Assembly (NCBI RefSeq): GCF_000008765.1
Contig: NC_003030.1
Span: forward strand, 2,266,001-2,330,000
DNA: 64,000 nucleotides
DNA from: Clostridium acetobutylicum ATCC 824
Lineage (GTDB): Bacteria > Bacillota > Clostridia > Clostridiales > Clostridiaceae
Direction: 5' to 3'
Shown: positions 34,590-43,754 of the stretch, piece after piece
How the letters are laid out: every line of letters begins with the position of its first letter
Position numbering within the stretch: the first letter of the stretch is position 1
The notes under the pieces: generated by a model
What the model saw: only the letters and a program-made list of their open reading frames with translations
Databases searched by the model: none
What the model was told of the DNA's origin: nothing
Program-made: the position numbers and the translations under genes

Positions 34590-34856
34590 CTATTCTTTCA
34601 CATCTAGAAATTTTCCAAGTGTTTGTGTTTCATCATCTCTTACAGCTTCTACTTCTATTTTTTTTTCTTTCACAGCTTTTACCAAAATCTTTTTATCATT
34701 CTTAGAAAACTTATAATTGCCTTTTTCCTTATTCTTTTGATTTTCGGGATTAACTTTAAACTCCTGCTTCGTTTTATCGTGTACCTTACCTTCTTTGGTT
34801 ATTTCGTTTACCCTTTTTCGAACTTCTGGTTCTATTTTATTTAAACGAAACTCCAT
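34590..34856 (-). CDS. Small hydrophilic protein between flaG and fliS
   Basis: An 88-aa, Lys- and Glu-rich protein without membrane segment or recognised domain (EPEVRKRVNEITKEGKVHDK near the start). AGGAGG stands seven bases before the ATG, and gaps to flaG and fliS are about 12 bases, so it is a real member of the operon. No function assigned; probably motility-related by position. Confidence 0.65.
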   Translation of the reverse strand: MEFRLNKIEPEVRKRVNEITKEGKVHDKTKQEFKVNPENQKNKEKGNYKFSKNDKKILVKAVKEKKIEVEAVRDDETQTLGKFLDVKE

Positions 34857-34868
34857 TTTTTTACCTCC

Positions 34869-35219
34869 TTAAACTTTCTTATCTAACAAAACACCATCTG
34901 CTTGACAAAGTTTTGCTACCATATCAAGAATTTTTTCAGGAGGTATTTCTTCCACTACCTTTTTAGTATCATTATCAACAATTTTTATTATTAAATCACC
35001 AAAGACTTTGTGTACCGAATACTCCACATGAGTATTATCCTTCTTAAGGAGCTTATCAATGTCTTTCCCTGTATTCTTAGTTTCTTTTTCATTCTTAATT
35101 TCAATATTCTCTACATTTTTTACTGCATCTATTTCTATTTTTTGAGTCTTAATATTTTTACTATCCACAGGTGTATTTTCTAGCGACTGTCCTCCTTGAC
35201 ATACTAAATTAATATCCAT
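34869..35219 (-). CDS. flaG: FlaG family protein
   Basis: A 116-aa protein. The N-terminal half is charged linker; the C-terminal half (VEYSVHKVFGDLIIKIVDND, KVVEEIPPEKILDMVAKL) is the FlaG domain. FlaG proteins influence filament length in several bacteria; the mechanism is not established. It sits between csrA and the late filament genes as in many Firmicutes. Confidence 0.85.
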   Translation of the reverse strand: MDINLVCQGGQSLENTPVDSKNIKTQKIEIDAVKNVENIEIKNEKETKNTGKDIDKLLKKDNTHVEYSVHKVFGDLIIKIVDNDTKKVVEEIPPEKILDMVAKLCQADGVLLDKKV

Positions 35220-35243
35220 ATTATTTTACACCTCGTTTTATAC

Positions 35244-35465
35244 TTATTTCTTTAGAGTTAATTCCTTTAAAACTTCACTACTCTTAATAACGGCTTCTTT
35301 ATTCTCTTCTTTAATCTTATTGTATAATTCTTTTCTGAGAATAGTTACTTCTCTAGGTGCATTAATAGCTATTTTAACAGAATTTTCATCTAAACTCACA
35401 ATAGTTATTTCTATATCATCACCTATTAAAATAGATTCGCCTTTTTTTCTTCCCATAACTAACAT
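35244..35465 (-). CDS. csrA: Carbon storage regulator CsrA
   Basis: A 73-aa RNA-binding translational repressor ([35 protein letters not shown]). The first ATG gives the standard N-terminus, which is needed for the dimer strand. In Bacillus, CsrA blocks flagellin translation and is itself held by FliW, encoded 37 bases upstream here. A matching target is visible in the flagellin leader at 31741-31774. Confidence 0.97.
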   Translation of the reverse strand: MLVMGRKKGESILIGDDIEITIVSLDENSVKIAINAPREVTILRKELYNKIKEENKEAVIKSSEVLKELTLKK

Positions 35466-35502
35466 TTAAGTCACTCCTTTATATACCTAGTATACAAAAA
35501 TT

Positions 35503-35928
35503 TTAGCTATGTATCATAGGATATTTTATCATTTTTTCATCATCGCTTATAATTATTTGTTTCCCTAAATGTTTATTTATATTTATAATTATAGGAGCAC
35601 CTAAATTAGTCGTCATTTTCTTTATATCTTTAGAAAGATTTACTGTATTTATAATAAGAACATCCTTCTCACTATCTATCTTAAGTTCCTTAACAAGTTC
35701 TTCGCTTAGATTAACTTCATAGTCTGCCTTAACATAAAAAGGTGACGATACTATAAAAGCAGTTTCCTTGTCTTCCATAGAATGAAACAAACTGAATACC
35801 TCGTTATTCTCAATCCCAACTAATATAAATTTTTTTAAATTTTCAAATCCAGACATTCCCTTTACAAGATTTATTATATTGTTTTCGTTATATTCTATAA
35901 TTCCATGGTATTGAGTCTCAAGTTTCAT
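35503..35928 (-). CDS. fliW: Flagellar assembly factor FliW
   Basis: A 141-aa FliW: KLETQYHGIIEYNENNIINL, GMSGFENLKKFILVGIENNE, FSLFHSMEDKETAFIVSSPF and INIVNLSKD-like strands. FliW binds either flagellin or CsrA; when flagellin is exported, freed FliW sequesters CsrA and lifts repression of hag. The fliW-csrA order with flgK and flgL upstream is conserved in Firmicutes. Confidence 0.95.
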   Translation of the reverse strand: MKLETQYHGIIEYNENNIINLVKGMSGFENLKKFILVGIENNEVFSLFHSMEDKETAFIVSSPFYVKADYEVNLSEELVKELKIDSEKDVLIINTVNLSKDIKKMTTNLGAPIIININKHLGKQIIISDDEKMIKYPMIHS

Positions 35929-35944
35929 ATGTTAACCTCCGAAT

Positions 35945-37222
35945 TTATGACATGTAATCCATAAGTGTTGGTTGAATTATTTTTGCACTTGTCTGAAGTG
36001 ATGCAAGATAAACTGTTTGAAGTGCTGCATAGTTCATTGTAGATTCAGTAATATCTGTATCCTCAGTATTGGATAATATTAATGTCATGTTATAGTTATT
36101 TTCTTGATTATTTTTTTGTGCACTATCCATTCTGTTTTGGCTAGCACCAACTGTAGAACGTATAGCAAGTATATTTTCAAGCAGTGCATCTACTGCCTCA
36201 GCATCCTTTGTATTTAAATTTGATACTCCCGAATTACTGCTTAAATCTGTTACTATATCTGAAAATACCTGCCTTAAATCATAGCTTTTTTCAATACCAC
36301 TAGCTGATACTCCCTTATAATTCATTATTTCGGTAGCATTTACACTGTACTGTGTTAAAACACCTTGTGATATCTCAACAGAAAGATCTTTACTTATCTG
36401 ATTGATTTTATCTACTCCTATATATTGATTTTTAAAGCTACTTAATGCTGTAATATTTGTTCCACTTGTTATGGTTATATCTTTGTCACTAAGTGCTGTT
36501 ACCCTTATATAGGTTTGATTTCCTTTAACATAAGATATTGCTGAAATCTTTCCTTTTAAACTTGAACTAGAAGCAATTTTAGAATTTATTCCATCAAGTA
36601 TATTTTGTATTGAATCTCCGTTATTTATTTGAAGCTGAACTGTGGATCCACTTCCAAGCCTAATGTCTAAATCTCCACAGCCACTTGCTAAAGATGCTAC
36701 ATTACTTGCTCCAGATGCTACTGGCAAATCAATACTTTGGTTACTGTACATCAAATACTTATTTCCTGATGCACTATTTATAATATCGAGAGGTTTTTCA
36801 TTTCCTCTAGTTCCTCCAAATAAATATTGCCCACTAAAGCTAGAATTTATTACATTTGAAAATTCGGAAATTCTTTGATTAAGTTCTGCTTTTATAGAAT
36901 CCCTCTGATCTTGAGTGTATCCTCCATTTCCAGCAGAAATTAAAAGTTCTTTAATCCTTTGAACTATATTACCCGCTTGATTCAAAGCTGTATCTGTTTG
37001 ATTTAGCCAGTATATAGTATTGTTAATATTGGTATTATATTGACTATTTATACTTATATCCGTATTAAGCTGCATAGATTTTGTAGCTACATATGGATTA
37101 TCTGATGGCTTTCTGATCTTTTTTCCTGATGTAAGCTGACTTTGAATATCTCTCATATTTTGAAGATTAGTATTCATATCAGTCAAAAAAGTATCTGTAA
37201 GCATTCTATTTGTTATTCTCAT
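35945..37222 (-). CDS. flgL: Flagellar hook-associated protein 3
   Basis: A 425-aa FlgL, one of the two hook-filament junction proteins. N-terminal flagellin-like helix MRITNRMLTDTFLTDMNTNL with LTSGKKIRKPSDNPYVATKS; C-terminal helix LSNTEDTDITESTMNYAALQ ending in a YMS tail. The middle is a variable, Ser/Gly-rich domain. It is longer than the Bacillus form. It follows flgK by 14 bases. Confidence 0.95.
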   Translation of the reverse strand: MRITNRMLTDTFLTDMNTNLQNMRDIQSQLTSGKKIRKPSDNPYVATKSMQLNTDISINSQYNTNINNTIYWLNQTDTALNQAGNIVQRIKELLISAGNGGYTQDQRDSIKAELNQRISEFSNVINSSFSGQYLFGGTRGNEKPLDIINSASGNKYLMYSNQSIDLPVASGASNVASLASGCGDLDIRLGSGSTVQLQINNGDSIQNILDGINSKIASSSSLKGKISAISYVKGNQTYIRVTALSDKDITITSGTNITALSSFKNQYIGVDKINQISKDLSVEISQGVLTQYSVNATEIMNYKGVSASGIEKSYDLRQVFSDIVTDLSSNSGVSNLNTKDAEAVDALLENILAIRSTVGASQNRMDSAQKNNQENNYNMTLILSNTEDTDITESTMNYAALQTVYLASLQTSAKIIQPTLMDYMS

Positions 37223-37236
37223 TTATATACCACCCT

Positions 37237-39141
37237 TTACCTCTTAAGATTATTTACAACAACATCTAAAAGCTGGTCAACTGTTGAAATTATCTTAGCA
37301 CTTGCTTGATACCCATGGGAATACTGTATTAAGTTTGTCATTTCTTCATCCAGTGAAACACCAGATGTAGCTTCTCTTGTTTGTTTTATTTGACTTAATA
37401 CATTATTAGAACCTTTAACACCTTCGCTTGCACTCTGATTATCTATTCCAAGAGTATTTACAAAGCTTTTTAAGTAATCGTCAACTGTAACACCATCTGG
37501 GTCACTTTTAATTGTATTAACCCCAGTATCTGTATCCTTAACAAGAGTCTTTGCGAAATCACTTCTAGTATAGTTATCAGGATTTACATCTTGAATTTTA
37601 AAAGCAACCTTTTGAAGCTTTGCAAGTGCAATGGCTCTATCCTGATCCGTGCTACCATTTACTGCATTTTCACTTGGAAGTCCATATTGATCATCATTTG
37701 CTCTTACCTTCAATGAAGGATTAGTTCCTAAAAGATCAGGATTTATAGATATATTTCCCGCCGTTATATAATCCTCCCAGTTCTTACCTGAATTTGTTGT
37801 ATCATTGAAATACTTACTTGGTTTAAAAGTAGTATTTGAAGCATCTTTAGTAAAGTCTGAGTTCACAAATATAGGCAGCTCATCTAAACTTGGAGTTGAA
37901 TGTACCCCATCTGAAGCTAGTTGAGATTGAGTAGGATTAACCATACCACTACTTACAGTATTTATGGCAAGTGCAATTGTTTTAGCAACTCTATTCATTT
38001 GATCTATATATCCATTTATCTTGTCCTGAACTGTTTGTTCACCATTTATATCTCCACCAACAGGCTTAAATAAACTTAAGTCACTAAAATTATATGAAGA
38101 AGCAGTACCATCCAATTTTGTCTTACCATCTGCACTTGATAGGGCAATTCCATTCTTATCAGTCATAAGTACTCTAGCTTGTTCAATCTCTTTAGCTTGA
38201 GATTCTGTCATATTAATATTCAGCTTAATTCTATTATCGCTGGAAGCCTTATTGCCAAGTTTATAATAATCTACTTCATAACTGTATATTTCTTCTCCTG
38301 CTCCGTTTTTACTTCCTGTATCTGTTCCCTTTACCACAGCATCTATATAAGAAAATCTATTAACATTGTCATTTCCAACAGATTTAACAAGTGTAGGATT
38401 TACATTTCCCACCTTATCAAGAACAGAAACATCCTCTCCATCAAAATCCGGACTGCTGTCTACATTTATGCCAAACTTCTCACTAAGTTGATCTAATAAT
38501 AAGTCTCTGCTATCTTCTAAATCATTTGGTTCTTTACCAGCTTGTTTTACTGTTATTATTTGCTGATTTAAGGAATCTATTTTATCTAGCATACTATTTA
38601 CGGAGATGATATCATCATTTATACCTAGTTGAACATCTCCCTTTAACTTAGTAAGTTGAGTATATATGTTATTTAACTGGTTAGTCATAGTCTGTGCATT
38701 ACTTATAATACTCTTTATACTAGTTGGAGTAGCCGAACTAGCATTGGTATAGTTTTGAATTGCTGAAAAGAAAGTTGTTATAGATGCAGAAATCCCCGCA
38801 CTTGAGGATTCATCAAACATACTTTCTACCTCACTCAAATAATTATTTGTAGTCTTAAATGTTCCATTTCTAGTTGTCAAATCTCTTATTTGATAATCTA
38901 AAAAACTATCCCTTACTCTTTGAACTGAATACACTTCTGCTCCAGTACCAAATAGCCCTGGTCCTGCCGCACTGTTAAGGCTTGGCATCCCATATGGTGA
39001 TCTTGTTTGTATGTCAACCCTCTGTCTTGAGTATCCATCTGTTGATGCATTAGAAATATTATGTCCTGTAACATCTATCGCTTGTTGATTTACTGTAAGT
39101 CCACTAACGCCTATATTCAAAGTTCCGAATAATCCTGGCAT
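37237..39141 (-). CDS. flgK: Flagellar hook-associated protein 1
   Basis: A 634-aa FlgK. N-terminal rod-like domain LFGTLNIGVSGLTVNQQAID with VTGHNISNASTDGYSRQRVD and QYDYQIRDL-type region; C-terminal GVSLDEEMTNLIQYSHGYQA and STVDQLLDVVVNNLKR. The central region is an enlarged variable domain. FlgK links the hook to FlgL and the filament. AGGTGG precedes the ATG; flgN, its chaperone gene, lies immediately upstream. Confidence 0.95.
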   Translation of the reverse strand: MPGLFGTLNIGVSGLTVNQQAIDVTGHNISNASTDGYSRQRVDIQTRSPYGMPSLNSAAGPGLFGTGAEVYSVQRVRDSFLDYQIRDLTTRNGTFKTTNNYLSEVESMFDESSSAGISASITTFFSAIQNYTNASSATPTSIKSIISNAQTMTNQLNNIYTQLTKLKGDVQLGINDDIISVNSMLDKIDSLNQQIITVKQAGKEPNDLEDSRDLLLDQLSEKFGINVDSSPDFDGEDVSVLDKVGNVNPTLVKSVGNDNVNRFSYIDAVVKGTDTGSKNGAGEEIYSYEVDYYKLGNKASSDNRIKLNINMTESQAKEIEQARVLMTDKNGIALSSADGKTKLDGTASSYNFSDLSLFKPVGGDINGEQTVQDKINGYIDQMNRVAKTIALAINTVSSGMVNPTQSQLASDGVHSTPSLDELPIFVNSDFTKDASNTTFKPSKYFNDTTNSGKNWEDYITAGNISINPDLLGTNPSLKVRANDDQYGLPSENAVNGSTDQDRAIALAKLQKVAFKIQDVNPDNYTRSDFAKTLVKDTDTGVNTIKSDPDGVTVDDYLKSFVNTLGIDNQSASEGVKGSNNVLSQIKQTREATSGVSLDEEMTNLIQYSHGYQASAKIISTVDQLLDVVVNNLKR

Positions 39142-39155
39142 AATTCCACCTCATT

Positions 39156-39563
39156 TTACTTAGTTTTACCATAACAATTATATGTTTTGGCTGCGCCATT
39201 AGGATTAATGGCATTTAATACTTTTGTTGTAAAAATAAGTCCCTGCTTAATTAATAGCTCATTAGAATCCTTTTGAAACTTTATTCTCTCAAGTAAACCT
39301 CTCATATCTAAATATAACTTATTTAAGGATTGATCATTTTGTTCCTTAAGCAGTTCTTTCATTGTCTTATTTTCTACCAATTTTAGTCTGCTCATTTCAC
39401 TTGTAGCTACTTCTTTATTTATCTTTTCTATTTCCGTAACCATTTTGTCAAGTCCAAAAACATCCTTTTTAATGAGAAGCTGCTGTTGAATCAAAAGTGA
39501 ATCAAGTAATTTTTCAAGAGAATGAAACTCATCACTCATAACTTTCTTTAATTCTTCTTTCAT
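39156..39563 (-). CDS. flgN: FlgN-type chaperone
   Basis: A 135-aa helical protein (MKEELKKVMSDEFHSLEKLL, DSLLIQQQLLIKKDVFGLDK, LLERIKFQKDSNELLIKQGL). FlgN chaperones FlgK and FlgL, both encoded directly downstream. The gene is two bases from flgM. Confidence 0.85.
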   Translation of the reverse strand: MKEELKKVMSDEFHSLEKLLDSLLIQQQLLIKKDVFGLDKMVTEIEKINKEVATSEMSRLKLVENKTMKELLKEQNDQSLNKLYLDMRGLLERIKFQKDSNELLIKQGLIFTTKVLNAINPNGAAKTYNCYGKTK

Positions 39564-39565
39564 AA

Positions 39566-39847
39566 CTAAACTTCTCTCCCTTTAATATAATCTAATATTT
39601 TTTTTGCAAGTGAATTGGCATCTACCTTATAGTTTCCTTCTGTAATTTCTTTTTTTATCTCTTCTACCCTTTTTGTACCAGCTTTTTTTATAGATTCATT
39701 TTCGGAAAAAGTACTGAGGTATCTGCCTGTATCAGATATTTCAATAACGTCTTTATCTTTAGGAGCACTATTTTTTCTGTCATTGACGCTGCTATTGAAT
39801 TTATATAGCTCAATCTTGTTTCCTGCACCTATATTATTTATTTTCAT
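39566..39847 (-). CDS. flgM: Anti-sigma-28 factor FlgM
   Basis: A 93-aa FlgM. The C-terminal part GTKRVEEIKKEITEGNYKVD followed by ANSLAKKILDYI is the sigma-binding region of the family; the N-terminal half is disordered. FlgM holds sigma-28/sigma-D inactive until the hook is complete. Its gene is first in the flgM-flgN-flgK-flgL-fliW-csrA unit and is preceded by a sigma-D-type promoter, so it is self-regulated through its own target. Confidence 0.92.
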   Translation of the reverse strand: MKINNIGAGNKIELYKFNSSVNDRKNSAPKDKDVIEISDTGRYLSTFSENESIKKAGTKRVEEIKKEITEGNYKVDANSLAKKILDYIKGREV

Positions 39848-39916
39848 AATTTTACACTCCTTAAAAGCTAGTAACTTAATTTAAAGTTTTAAAGCTATGT
39901 TATTATCTATAGTTTA

Positions 39917-39943
39917 TTATCGTAATTACCATTTTAAAGTTTA
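39917..39943 (-). promoter_or_regulatory. Sigma-D-type promoter for the flgM operon
   Basis: Minus strand TAAA (39940-39943), 15-base spacer, TACGATAA (39917-39924), about 70 bases before the flgM ATG and downstream of the fliY terminator. Confidence 0.75.
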
Positions 39944-39982
39944 TATTGATGATTGTAAAATTTCTTACAAGCGCACATATAA

Positions 39983-40012
39983 AAATAACCGGGTACGATA
40001 AACCGGTTATTT
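39983..40012 (-). terminator. Terminator of the chemotaxis/fliMY operon
   Basis: AAATAACCGG (39983-39992) pairs with CCGGTTATTT (40003-40012) around a 10-base loop, followed by T-rich sequence on the minus strand, eight bases after the fliY stop. Confidence 0.8.
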
Positions 40013-40020
40013 AAAATAGT

Positions 40021-41262
40021 CTATTTTTTTAAGCTCTTTATTCTTTCTTCACTATTAACAATACTTGTAATTCTAACACCAAAATTCTCATCAACAACTA
40101 CAACTTCTCCATAAGCAACCTTTTTGCCATTTACAAGTATTTCAACTGGCTCTTCTGCAAGTTTATCAAGCTCTATAAGAGACCCTGTACCAAGATTAAG
40201 TATATCTTTAATGTTTTTCTTGGCTCTACCTAGTACAACTGAAATCTCAAGAGGAACATCCAAAATAAGATCTATATTTTTAGGTGCTCCATATACATCC
40301 GAAGCTTCAAGTGGTTGAAAAGAAGCTCTATTAACTTCAACCTGAGGCTGACCATACACATGTCCTTGAGGCATCATTTGTTGCTGAGGTGCCTGATATG
40401 CTGCTTGAGGCTGCCCCCCCATTGGCTGCATTGTTTGCTGTTGTGACTGCTGCATAGGTCTCTCAATAGCTGGCTCATTAACCGAAGGTGTTTGATTCAC
40501 CGGTGCAGCACTTACAGTTGGCTCAGGTGAAGGTGCTGCACTTTGTTGAACCTCTGGTTCTTCCTTATTACTGCTTCCTCCCATCATTATATCTATCATT
40601 TTTCTTGATGTATCTATAGGAAGTATCTGCATTATTTGACTATCAACTAAATCACCAATCGTTAGTTTAAATGCAACTTGAACAATATTCTCATCTTCCT
40701 TAATATTATCTGTTAATACATCAGTTTTAGAATCCCAAATTTTAGATACTGGTGGTGATATATTCACCTCACGCAGTAACATAGTAGCCATTGAAGTAGC
40801 CGCAGACCCAATCATTTGGTTCATAGCTTCTGAAACTGCACTTAGTTCAATTTCTGACAAGGTTTTACTTTCAACCTTACCATCTCCACCCATCATTAAA
40901 TTGGCAATAACAGCAGCATCTGTAACCTTCATTACAAGTAAATTCTCTCCTGATATTCCGCTTACATACTTTACATCTAATGCAACATTTGGAACTTCAA
41001 AATTTTTCTTTAAAGTTTCAAGTGTTGTAACACTCACAATAGGAGTAGTTATATTTACTTTTTGCCCAATTATGGTTGAAAGTGCTGTAGATGCTGAGCC
41101 CATAGAAATATTTCCTATCTCACCTAACAAATCTTTCTCTATATCATTTAAATCATTATCACTGGCTGTATTTTCTTTTTGTTCTTCAGGTGAATCAGAA
41201 CTACTGTCTCCTCCATTTAAAAGAGAATCTATCTCCTCCTGTGAAAGAAATCCATCACTCAT
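40021..41262 (-). CDS. fliY: Flagellar switch protein FliY (CheC-FliN fusion)
   Basis: A 413-aa FliY. It begins MSDGFLSQEEIDSLLNGG, a short CheY-binding motif shared with FliM. Residues about 40-225 are a CheC-like phosphatase domain with two active helices (EKDLLGEIGNISMGSASTAL and ELSAVSEAMNQMIGSAATSM). A Pro/Gln-rich linker (about 240-320) follows, then the FliN surface-presentation domain (NIDLILDVPLEISVVLGRAK). It dephosphorylates CheY-P at the switch and forms the C-ring. The ATG at 41260-41262 overlaps the fliM stop by eight bases; seven upstream in-frame codons lie inside fliM. Confidence 0.93.
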   Translation of the reverse strand: MSDGFLSQEEIDSLLNGGDSSSDSPEEQKENTASDNDLNDIEKDLLGEIGNISMGSASTALSTIIGQKVNITTPIVSVTTLETLKKNFEVPNVALDVKYVSGISGENLLVMKVTDAAVIANLMMGGDGKVESKTLSEIELSAVSEAMNQMIGSAATSMATMLLREVNISPPVSKIWDSKTDVLTDNIKEDENIVQVAFKLTIGDLVDSQIMQILPIDTSRKMIDIMMGGSSNKEEPEVQQSAAPSPEPTVSAAPVNQTPSVNEPAIERPMQQSQQQTMQPMGGQPQAAYQAPQQQMMPQGHVYGQPQVEVNRASFQPLEASDVYGAPKNIDLILDVPLEISVVLGRAKKNIKDILNLGTGSLIELDKLAEEPVEILVNGKKVAYGEVVVVDENFGVRITSIVNSEERIKSLKK

Positions 41263-42250
41263 ATTTTCCCACATCCTTATCAATTTTATCTAATATCTTG
41301 ATTCCCATATTCTTGCCCAAGATTCCAGGCGCAGCCAAATAATGTAAATTGTCATATATATATACGGGAACCGGATCGCTGCACTTACTATTTAAAGTTA
41401 TTACATCTCCAATAGATAATCTTAAAAAATCTTCCACAGTTATTTCAGTTTGCCCTAACTTAGCTATTACAGGAACTTCTACTACGTCTAACCTCTTTCT
41501 AAGTTCTACTCTTGATTCTTTAACTATTTCTTCATCATTTTCCTGATACCAATATTGTACAACGAGTTTATCAAGTATCTTTTCTATACTTAGATAAGGT
41601 ATACAAATATTTATATAAGTGTGACTATTTCCAACATCTACGGAAAAAGTTATAAGTGCAACTGGCTCATGAGGAGCTAAAGTTTGATTAAGCGCTGGAT
41701 TTGTTTCAAGAGATTCTATCTCTGGCTCAACATTAATTACTTCCCCCCATGCTAATTTTAGATTATCAATTAAACCTTGATTTATCTTCATAATAATATT
41801 CTTATCTATATCAGTTATCTCTCTTGGCTTATATTTTCCTGCACCATTACCACCAAGAAGAATGTCTATAGCCTGATATATAAACTGAGGATTTGTTTCA
41901 TACAAAATAGATCCTTTAAGAGGCGGCATTCTAAATATTGTTAAAATTGTTGGATTTGGAACTGAATGAATAAACTCCTCATAGGTTATCTGTTCAACTG
42001 TTTCTATTTTTACCTTTACATTATCCCTAAGTTGTGCTGTTAAATAATTGGACATTATTCTTGAATAATTATCATGAATAAGCTCAAGGGTTCTTATATG
42101 CTCCTTAGCAAACTTCTGCGGACTCGTAAAATCATATACTTTTACTTTTTGCTTTTCCTCTTCTTTTGGAAGTTCATCAGGCTGAAGTTCACCGGAGGAT
42201 AAGGCAGATAATAGGGCATCTATTTCACTTTGTGATAAAACGTCTGCCAT
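41255..42250 (-). CDS. fliM: Flagellar motor switch protein FliM
   Basis: A 331-aa FliM. N-terminal CheY-binding motif VLSQSEIDALLSALSSGE, middle CheC-like domain without phosphatase residues (LELIHDNYSRIMSNYLTAQL), and C-terminal FliN-like domain (VVEVPVIAKLGQTEITVEDF). FliM anchors CheY-P to the motor and sets rotation direction. It is translationally coupled to fliY. Confidence 0.97.
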   Translation of the reverse strand: MADVLSQSEIDALLSALSSGELQPDELPKEEEKQKVKVYDFTSPQKFAKEHIRTLELIHDNYSRIMSNYLTAQLRDNVKVKIETVEQITYEEFIHSVPNPTILTIFRMPPLKGSILYETNPQFIYQAIDILLGGNGAGKYKPREITDIDKNIIMKINQGLIDNLKLAWGEVINVEPEIESLETNPALNQTLAPHEPVALITFSVDVGNSHTYINICIPYLSIEKILDKLVVQYWYQENDEEIVKESRVELRKRLDVVEVPVIAKLGQTEITVEDFLRLSIGDVITLNSKCSDPVPVYIYDNLHYLAAPGILGKNMGIKILDKIDKDVGKYE

Positions 42251-42294
42251 AATTTTCCCTCATTTCTTTTCATTTCTTCATTATCAATTCATTA

Positions 42295-42693
42295 TCAATT
42301 CTTTATTAACTTATCAATGTCAATAAGAGTGACTATTCTATCCTTAAAATTAATAACGCCTTTTACATAATCCTTCTTGTCGTCATCTACTTTTTCTATC
42401 AAATTTTCATCTATATCTAATACTTCATCTACTTGATTAACGGATATTCCAACTGGTTCCTCTTCTAATCTTAGTATTATTATACTCTCATCTTCACATT
42501 CAGATTCGTCTATATCAAGAAGAAGATTTATATCTAACAATGATTGTACGTTACCTCTTATATTTATGAGGCCCTTAACATAATCAGGTGCCTTGGGTAC
42601 TTTTGTTACAGTCATGCTCTCAACAATAGTCTGAACCCTTGATGTTTCAACTGCAAACTGCTCATCATTTAACTTAAAAACAACAACCTGCAT
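42295..42693 (-). CDS. cheW: Chemotaxis coupling protein CheW (first)
   Basis: A 132-aa CheW: VVFKLNDEQFAVETSRVQTI, KVPKAPDYVKGLINIRGNVQ, LIDIDKLIKN at the end. It joins CheA to chemoreceptors. A second CheW is encoded at 48190; the two differ clearly in sequence, so they are not a recent duplication and may serve different arrays. Confidence 0.95.
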   Translation of the reverse strand: MQVVVFKLNDEQFAVETSRVQTIVESMTVTKVPKAPDYVKGLINIRGNVQSLLDINLLLDIDESECEDESIIILRLEEEPVGISVNQVDEVLDIDENLIEKVDDDKKDYVKGVINFKDRIVTLIDIDKLIKN

Positions 42694-42762
42694 TATCTCA
42701 CCCCTATTTACTCTTATAATAGCTTCAAGTGAACCCTATGAAGCGTTAAATAAATACTCTAT

Positions 42763-43122
42763 TTATCCTAAAGCCTTTTTAATAGCCTCAAGAACTCTAT
42801 CCTGTTGGAAAGGCTTTACTATAAAGTCTCTTGCACCTGCTCTTATGGCATCCATAACCATTGTTTGTTGTCCCATTGCAGAACACATTATAACTCTTGC
42901 TGCTGGATCAAAAGCTTTTATAGCTTTGACAGCTTCTATACCATCCATATCTGGCATAGTTATATCCATTGTAACTACATCTGGTTTTTCCTTTTTATAA
43001 ATTTCAACAGCCTTTAGACCGTTACTTGCTTCACCCACTATTTCAAAACCATTCTTCTCCAATATATCCTTAATCATCATTCTCATAAAAGCAGCATCGT
43101 CAACAATTAAAACTTTAGCCAT
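42763..43122 (-). CDS. cheY: Chemotaxis response regulator CheY
   Basis: A 119-aa single-domain receiver: KVLIVDDAAFMRMMIKDIL, phosphorylated Asp in VVTMDITMPDMDGIEAV, MCSAMGQQTMVMDAI and DFIVKPFQ with the conserved lysine. The ATG at 43120-43122 is preferred over a TTG nine bases earlier, since GGAGG stands nine bases from the ATG and touches the TTG. CheY-P binds FliM and FliY. Confidence 0.96.
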   Translation of the reverse strand: MAKVLIVDDAAFMRMMIKDILEKNGFEIVGEASNGLKAVEIYKKEKPDVVTMDITMPDMDGIEAVKAIKAFDPAARVIMCSAMGQQTMVMDAIRAGARDFIVKPFQQDRVLEAIKKALG

Positions 43123-43139
43123 TTTTTTCAACCTCCATA

Positions 43140-43742
43140 TTAATTTACTCCTAAAATATTTAGTATCTTTTCTAGTGAACCAGGCATTGGTATGTAATAA
43201 AAATGCCCGCTTATATTTTTAGTTTTGTCTTGAAGAAAAACTGTTTCCAAATCAAGAACATTATCATCACATTGACCAGCTTCTATAAAACTAGTTGTAA
43301 GAATTGCACCTAACATATCATAACTAAAAGCTGGAACTGATGGTGTTATAACCAAATTTGTAAACTTAGATATAGCATTCATATATGAACTAGATATTAT
43401 ATTTCCTATTTCACATAGCACTGAAGAGCTCAAATCTGTTAAATCATCATCCTTAATACCTGTTAATGTTTCGACTATTTCAACAGCCGTTTCCTTTTCA
43501 AATACGAACAAAATATTTCCAGGAGTATCTCCAAGTACCCTAACCACAACTCCAACTGCTACTTTTTCTTCACCAATTTCTGAAAAAAGAGTATCAAATG
43601 GAACTATATTAATATCTGGTACTGTCATATCTATTTTTTTATTTAATAGTTGTGACAAAGCTGTTGCAGCATTGCCAGAACCAATGTTTACAACCTCTTT
43701 TATTGCATCTAGTTGCATAGGCGTTAATTGTGAATAGTTCAT
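43140..43742 (-). CDS. cheC: CheY-P phosphatase CheC
   Basis: A 200-aa CheC with both phosphatase helices: MQLDAIKEVVNIGSGNAATA (residues about 9-28) and SSSVLCEIGNIISSSYMNAI (about 105-125), each with the E-x-x-N signature. It hydrolyses CheY-P and is stimulated by CheD in Bacillus; cheD is encoded 4 kb upstream in the same operon. AAAGGAGG precedes the ATG. Confidence 0.95.
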   Translation of the reverse strand: MNYSQLTPMQLDAIKEVVNIGSGNAATALSQLLNKKIDMTVPDINIVPFDTLFSEIGEEKVAVGVVVRVLGDTPGNILFVFEKETAVEIVETLTGIKDDDLTDLSSSVLCEIGNIISSSYMNAISKFTNLVITPSVPAFSYDMLGAILTTSFIEAGQCDDNVLDLETVFLQDKTKNISGHFYYIPMPGSLEKILNILGVN

Positions 43743-43754
43743 AATTGTCCTCCT